Below, piece after piece: positions 31,081-34,614 of a stretch of 34,614 nt of DNA. Made by a program: the position numbers and the translations under genes. Every line of letters starts with the position of its first letter. Positions within the stretch are counted from its first letter, which is position 1. Below the pieces are notes generated by a model. It saw nothing but the letters and a program-made list of their open reading frames with translations, had not been told where the DNA came from and did not search any database. The DNA comes from Cellulomonas hominis (GTDB lineage Bacteria; Actinomycetota; Actinomycetes; Actinomycetales; Cellulomonadaceae). The stretch lies in assembly GCF_005239125.1 (NCBI RefSeq), contig NZ_SZYE01000018.1, forward strand, positions 1 through 34,614, given 5' to 3'.

Positions 31081-31748
31081 CCCGGGTGCTCATCGCCGAC
31101 GACCAGCCCCTGGTGCGCGCCGGCCTGTCCGCGCTGCTCGCCGCCGAGCCCGACCTCGAGGTGGTCGGCGTCGCGGCCGACGGCGACGAGGCGCTCGCGC
31201 TGGCCCGCAGCACCGCGCCGGACGTGGCGGTGCTCGACGTCCGGATGCCCGGCCGCGACGGCATCAGCGTCGCCCGCGAGCTGTGCGGCCCGGAGGCCGA
31301 GCGGCCCGTGCCGGTCCTCGTGCTGACCACGTTCGACCTGGACGACTACGTGTTCGGCGCGCTGGAGGCGGGCGCGTCCGGGTTCCTGCTCAAGGACGCG
31401 GAGCCGGAGGAGATCGTCCGGGCGGTCCGGCACGTCGCCGCCGGCCGGGGCACGCTCGACCAGGCGCTCACCCACCGGGTGCTGCGCGAGTTCGCCGACC
31501 GGCGGCGGCTCCAGCCCGTCACGGTGCAGCGCGGGGCGGACGTGCTCACCGCCCGGGAGCAGGACATCCTCCGGCTGCTGGCGCAGGGGATGTCGAACGA
31601 GGAGATCGCCGCGGAGCTGGTCGTCGAGGTGTCGACGGTGAAGTCGCACCTCGCCCGGATGATGCCGAAGCTCGGGGTGCGGTCCCGCCTGCAGGCGGTC
31701 GTGTGGGCCTACCAGAACCGGGTGGTCGCGGTCCCCGACGAGGGCTGA
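31077..31748 (+). CDS. NarL/FixJ-family response regulator (second pair)
   Basis: The 223-residue regulator has a receiver domain with D8/D9, phospho-acceptor D54 in VLDVRMPG, LTTF threonine and LLKDAE lysine. A linker and a LuxR-type HTH (about 157-212: LTAREQDILRLLAQGMSNEEIA, TVKSHLARMMPKLG) follow. Unlike the first regulator it lacks an N-terminal extension. GTG 31077 has AGAGGAGGA 6 nt upstream and overlaps the kinase stop. The next operon is its likely target. Confidence 0.93.
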   Translation: MTRVLIADDQPLVRAGLSALLAAEPDLEVVGVAADGDEALALARSTAPDVAVLDVRMPGRDGISVARELCGPEAERPVPVLVLTTFDLDDYVFGALEAGASGFLLKDAEPEEIVRAVRHVAAGRGTLDQALTHRVLREFADRRRLQPVTVQRGADVLTAREQDILRLLAQGMSNEEIAAELVVEVSTVKSHLARMMPKLGVRSRLQAVVWAYQNRVVAVPDEG

Positions 31749-31830
31749 CCGGCCGGCCGTCGTCCGCCGTGCGGGGGACCGGTTGCGTCGAAGGGTGCAG
31801 GCCCGCGGGTTCCGTCGCAGGCGTCTGGAG

Positions 31831-31855
31831 GGGACGGGTCCCGGATTCGTAGCGT
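31831..31855 (+). promoter_or_regulatory. Promoter with operator-like palindrome of the FtsX-type exporter
   Basis: The palindrome GGGAC-GG-GTCCC (31831-31842) lies 7 nt before the -10 hexamer TAGCGT (31850-31855), the same arrangement as before the NatAB-type exporter. An imperfect direct repeat GGTTNCGTCGNAGG is found at 31781 and 31808. Confidence 0.45.
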
Positions 31856-31891
31856 CGAGGAGACGTGAGAACCCGAGACGAGGAGGCCGCC

Positions 31892-32683
31892 ATGAGCGCC
31901 ACCGCACCCACCCCGACCAGCGCGGCGGGGCCGACCCCGACCCCGCCCCCGACGGCGGCCGAGCCGGCCGTCCTGCTGGACCGGGTCCACCGCTCCTACC
32001 CCAACGGCAGCGGCACCATCGCGGCGCTCGCGGGCGTCTCCCTGGCGCTCGCGCCCGGCTCGTTCACGGCGGTCATGGGGCCGTCGGGGTCGGGCAAGTC
32101 GACGCTGCTCAACGTCTCGGCGGGCCTGGACCGGCCGTCCAGCGGGCGCGTCGTGGTCGGCGGGTCCGACCTGACGGCGCTGTCGCCGGACGCGGTGACC
32201 CGGCTGCGCCGGGACCGGATCGGCTTCGTGTTCCAGGCGTACAACCTGGTCGGCCACCTGACGGTCGCCGAGAACATCGCCCTGCCCCTGCTGCTCGGCG
32301 GCCGCGCGCCCGACGCGCACCTGCGTCGCTACCTGGTGGCGGCCGTGGGCCTGGAGGGCATGGAGGACCGGCTGCCCGGCGAGCTGTCCGGCGGGCAGGC
32401 GCAGCGCGTCGCGATCGCCCGCGCGCTGATCACCCGGCCGGCGGTGGTGTTCGCCGACGAGCCGACCGGCGCGCTCGACTCGCACACCGGCGGCCAGGTC
32501 CTCGAGGTGCTCCGCTCGACCGCGGAGACCCTGCAGCAGACCCTGGTGCTGGTCACGCACGACGCGCACGTCGCCGCCGCCGCGGACCGCGTGCTGTTCC
32601 TCGCCGACGGCCTGATCGCCGGGCACCTCGACGCGCCGACGACCGAGCAGGTCACGGCCCGGATGATCGAGCTGGGCCGATGA
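31892..32683 (+). CDS. ABC transporter ATP-binding protein, MacB/LolD/FtsE type
   Basis: The 263-residue ATPase has a Thr/Pro/Ala-rich N-terminal tail (1-25), Walker A GPSGSGKST (63-71), VFQAYNLV Q-loop (about 113-120), signature LSGGQAQRVAIARAL (about 166-180) and Walker B VVFADEPTGALDSHTG. This is the subfamily that pairs with FtsX-domain permeases for antimicrobial-peptide efflux or envelope stress sensing. ATG 31892 is preceded by GAGGAGG at 5 nt. Its last 4 bases overlap the permease start (ATGA). Confidence 0.94.
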   Translation: MSATAPTPTSAAGPTPTPPPTAAEPAVLLDRVHRSYPNGSGTIAALAGVSLALAPGSFTAVMGPSGSGKSTLLNVSAGLDRPSSGRVVVGGSDLTALSPDAVTRLRRDRIGFVFQAYNLVGHLTVAENIALPLLLGGRAPDAHLRRYLVAAVGLEGMEDRLPGELSGGQAQRVAIARALITRPAVVFADEPTGALDSHTGGQVLEVLRSTAETLQQTLVLVTHDAHVAAAADRVLFLADGLIAGHLDAPTTEQVTARMIELGR

Positions 32684-34614
32684 GCGCCGTCGGGGCGATG
32701 GCCCGGTCCGCCGTCCGGGTGCACCGCGGGAGCCTGGCGGGCAGCGCGCTGGTCGTCGCTCTCGCCGCCGCGCTGCTCACCGCCACGGGCGTCTGGGTCG
32801 AGGCGGGTGTCCGGCTCGCGGCCGGCGCCGCCGACGACCCGGGCGCGTCGATGCTGCTCGCCGTGGCCTCGTCGTTCGCCGGGACCGCGGTGCTCATCGC
32901 GCTGCTGGTGGTGGCGTCGACGTTCGCCGGGGCGCTCCGGCCGCGGGCCCGGGAGTTCGCGCTGCTGCGCGCGGTCGGCGCGACGACCGGGCAGGTGCGG
33001 CAGCTCGTCACCGCGGAGGTGCTGCTGGTGTTCGCGGTCGCGGCGCCGCTCGGGGCGGTGCCGGGGCTGCTGCTCGCCCCGCTGCTGTCCGGCGTGCTCG
33101 TGTCCGGCGGGGTGGCGCCGGTCGGGTACTCGCCGGCGCTGTCGCCGTGGCCGGTGCTCGGCGCCCTGGCGCTGCTGGTGCCGACCGCGCTGCTCGGGGC
33201 GCGCCTGGCGGGCCGGGAGAGCGCGCGGCTCAGCCCGGCGAGCGCCGTGCAGCGCTCGGCGGTCGAGCCGCGGGGCATCCCGCGGACGCGCGCGGTGACG
33301 GCGGTGGTGCTGGCGGCGGCCGGGCTGGTCGCCGCGCTGGTCCCGTTCGTCCTCCCCGGGATCGGCGGGGCCGCGGCCGCCACGACCTCCGCGATCGTGC
33401 TGCTGGTCGCAGCCGCCCTGGTCGGGCCGCTGCTGGTGCGGTGGGGCGCCGAGCGCGGGCTGCGCCTGACCCGCGGGTCGAGCGCCGTGCCGACGCTGGC
33501 GCTGACCAACGCCCGCGGGTTCTCCCGCCGGCTGACCGGCGCGGTGCTGCCGCTCGCGCTGCTGCTGGCGCTCGGCACCGTCCAGGCCGGGGTGAACCGG
33601 GCCGTGGTCGACGCCGCCGAGCAGCAGGTGCGGGACGGGGTGGTGGCCGACGTCGTGGCGCAGGACCCCGGCGCGCCCGCCGGGGTGCCGCAGGCGCGGG
33701 CGGACGAGGTCGCCGCGCTGCCCGGCGTCGCCGCGGCGGGGGTGACCGCCGGCGTGCCCGCGCAGGTCCGGGTCGACGCCGAGGACGAGGACATGCCGTT
33801 CCTCGACGGGCTGTCCTGGGAGCCGGCCACGCTGCGCACGGTGCCGGCGGAGTCGACGCTGCTCGATCCCGGCGTGCGGACCGGCTCGCTCGACGACCTG
33901 GACCGCGACGGCACGATCGCCGTCAGCAGCGAGGCCGCGCTCGGCAGCACCGGGCTGGGCAAGCCGGTCGAGGTGCGGGTCGGCGGGGACACCGTGGAGC
34001 TGACCGTGGTGGCCGTCTACGAGCGCGGGCTCGGGCTCGGCGACTACCTGATCGGGTCCGGCTCCGCCGTCGCCGCGGGCGCCGAGGGCGGCGTGCTCCT
34101 GGTCCGGGCCGACGACCCGGCCGCGGCGGGCGACGTCCGGGCGGCCGTCGCCGCGACCGGCCTCGACGTGACCGACCCCGCCGGCTACGCCCGGACGGTG
34201 CGGGACGCCGCCGCGGGGGAGCAGGGGCTGTCCACCGCGCTGCTGCTCGCGCTGCTGGCGTTCGTCGCGGTCGCCGCCGGGAACGCGCTGGTCGCGCTCG
34301 TCAGCAGCCGGCGCGGGGAGCTCGCGCTGCTCCGGCGGACGGGGGCGACCCGGGCGCAGCTGATCCGGATGGTGGCCGCCGAGTCGGCGCTGATCACCGG
34401 GACCGCCGTCGCCGTGGGGCTGGCCGCGGTGCTGCCCGCGCTGCTCGGCGTGGGGCAGGGGCTGCTCGGGGTGCCGGTGCCGGTCGTCGACCCGGCGGTG
34501 CTGGGCGGACTGGTGGCGGTCGTGGCGCTGATCGGGCTGACGCTGCCCGTGGGCGCCGCGGTGCGCGCGACCCGTCCGGCGGCCGGCGGCCTCACGCCGC
34601 CCGCGCCGCGAGGC
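32680..34614 (+). CDS. FtsX-domain ABC transporter permease (open at the window edge)
   Basis: An open frame of 645 codons begins at ATG 32680 and has no stop before the last base. It encodes a permease with two FtsX domains: membrane helices at about 18-42 and 65-90, loop EFALLRAVGATTGQVRQL (92-109), helices to about 260, an extracellular domain (about 310-500), then helices around a second loop ELALLRRTGATRAQLIRM (547-564). A last helix (about 605-628) ends in ATRPAAGG. The stop is probably only a few codons beyond the edge. It forms a tripartite-like exporter with the ATPase above, under control of the second kinase/regulator pair. Confidence 0.92.
   Translation, partial: MSAVGAMARSAVRVHRGSLAGSALVVALAAALLTATGVWVEAGVRLAAGAADDPGASMLLAVASSFAGTAVLIALLVVASTFAGALRPRAREFALLRAVGATTGQVRQLVTAEVLLVFAVAAPLGAVPGLLLAPLLSGVLVSGGVAPVGYSPALSPWPVLGALALLVPTALLGARLAGRESARLSPASAVQRSAVEPRGIPRTRAVTAVVLAAAGLVAALVPFVLPGIGGAAAATTSAIVLLVAAALVGPLLVRWGAERGLRLTRGSSAVPTLALTNARGFSRRLTGAVLPLALLLALGTVQAGVNRAVVDAAEQQVRDGVVADVVAQDPGAPAGVPQARADEVAALPGVAAAGVTAGVPAQVRVDAEDEDMPFLDGLSWEPATLRTVPAESTLLDPGVRTGSLDDLDRDGTIAVSSEAALGSTGLGKPVEVRVGGDTVELTVVAVYERGLGLGDYLIGSGSAVAAGAEGGVLLVRADDPAAAGDVRAAVAATGLDVTDPAGYARTVRDAAAGEQGLSTALLLALLAFVAVAAGNALVALVSSRRGELALLRRTGATRAQLIRMVAAESALITGTAVAVGLAAVLPALLGVGQGLLGVPVPVVDPAVLGGLVAVVALIGLTLPVGAAVRATRPAAGGLTPPAPRG

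Noticed and set aside
23260-34614. Defence island, prophage or conjugative element
   Set aside because: No integrase, transposase, nuclease-helicase, toxin-antitoxin pair or att-like direct repeat at either tRNA; composition matches the rest of the window.

Overview
The window is chromosomal DNA of a very GC-rich Gram-positive actinobacterium. Coding sequence has strong G/C bias at third positions, GTG starts are common, and there is a Pmt-type protein mannosyltransferase, an RpfB-like resuscitation factor and a TANNNT-type leaderless start in front of many genes. The gene set (GH20 hexosaminidase, two DUF348/G5 wall proteins, many HK/RR-ABC cassettes) suggests Micrococcales, perhaps Cellulomonadaceae. 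That placement is inference; no marker here decides the genus.

Layout. Bases 1-115 are an exact inverted copy of bases 812-926 (inside the alanine symporter gene) and cut off the tail of an unidentified CDS (116-220). Then come tRNA-Ala(CGC) with a strong terminator, an AGCS amino-acid:sodium symporter, a RibD/DHFR-like protein, an SBF-like transporter and a GH20 hexosaminidase (637-5468). At 5484-8337 a protein O-mannosyltransferase (-) and rsmI (+) diverge around a long palindrome. At 8350-13494 lie type I 3-dehydroquinate dehydratase (-), AlaC-type aminotransferase, a DUF2807 lipoprotein, an alpha/beta-hydrolase-GNAT fusion and a YjaB-like acetyltransferase. At 13491-23185, all on the minus strand, is the conserved actinobacterial block ABC-F / metG / tatD / rpfB-like (two paralogues) / rsmA / ispE, which follows the same order as metG-tatD-rpfB-ksgA-ispE of Mycobacterium.

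The right third is a sensing-and-efflux region. A NarL-type kinase/regulator pair is followed by a NatAB-type ABC exporter (23260-27675). Then come a MarR regulator, a SdpI-like membrane protein, a TetR regulator and tRNA-Gln(TTG), and a second NarL-type kinase/regulator pair followed by a MacB/FtsX-type ABC exporter (29818 to the right edge, last gene open at the edge).

Genes within each cassette overlap by ATGA or GTGA and should be translationally coupled. About half of the transcription units carry a -10-like hexamer 6-7 nt before the start codon, so they are probably read from leaderless mRNAs. Both DUF348/G5 wall-lytic genes share an upstream GTCAC-N6-GTTAC element resembling MtrA boxes. 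I found no insertion sequence, prophage, CRISPR array, defence island or replication origin. The least explained items are the 1-115/812-926 inverted repeat, the nested palindrome at 7335-7403 and the hydrolase-GNAT fusion.
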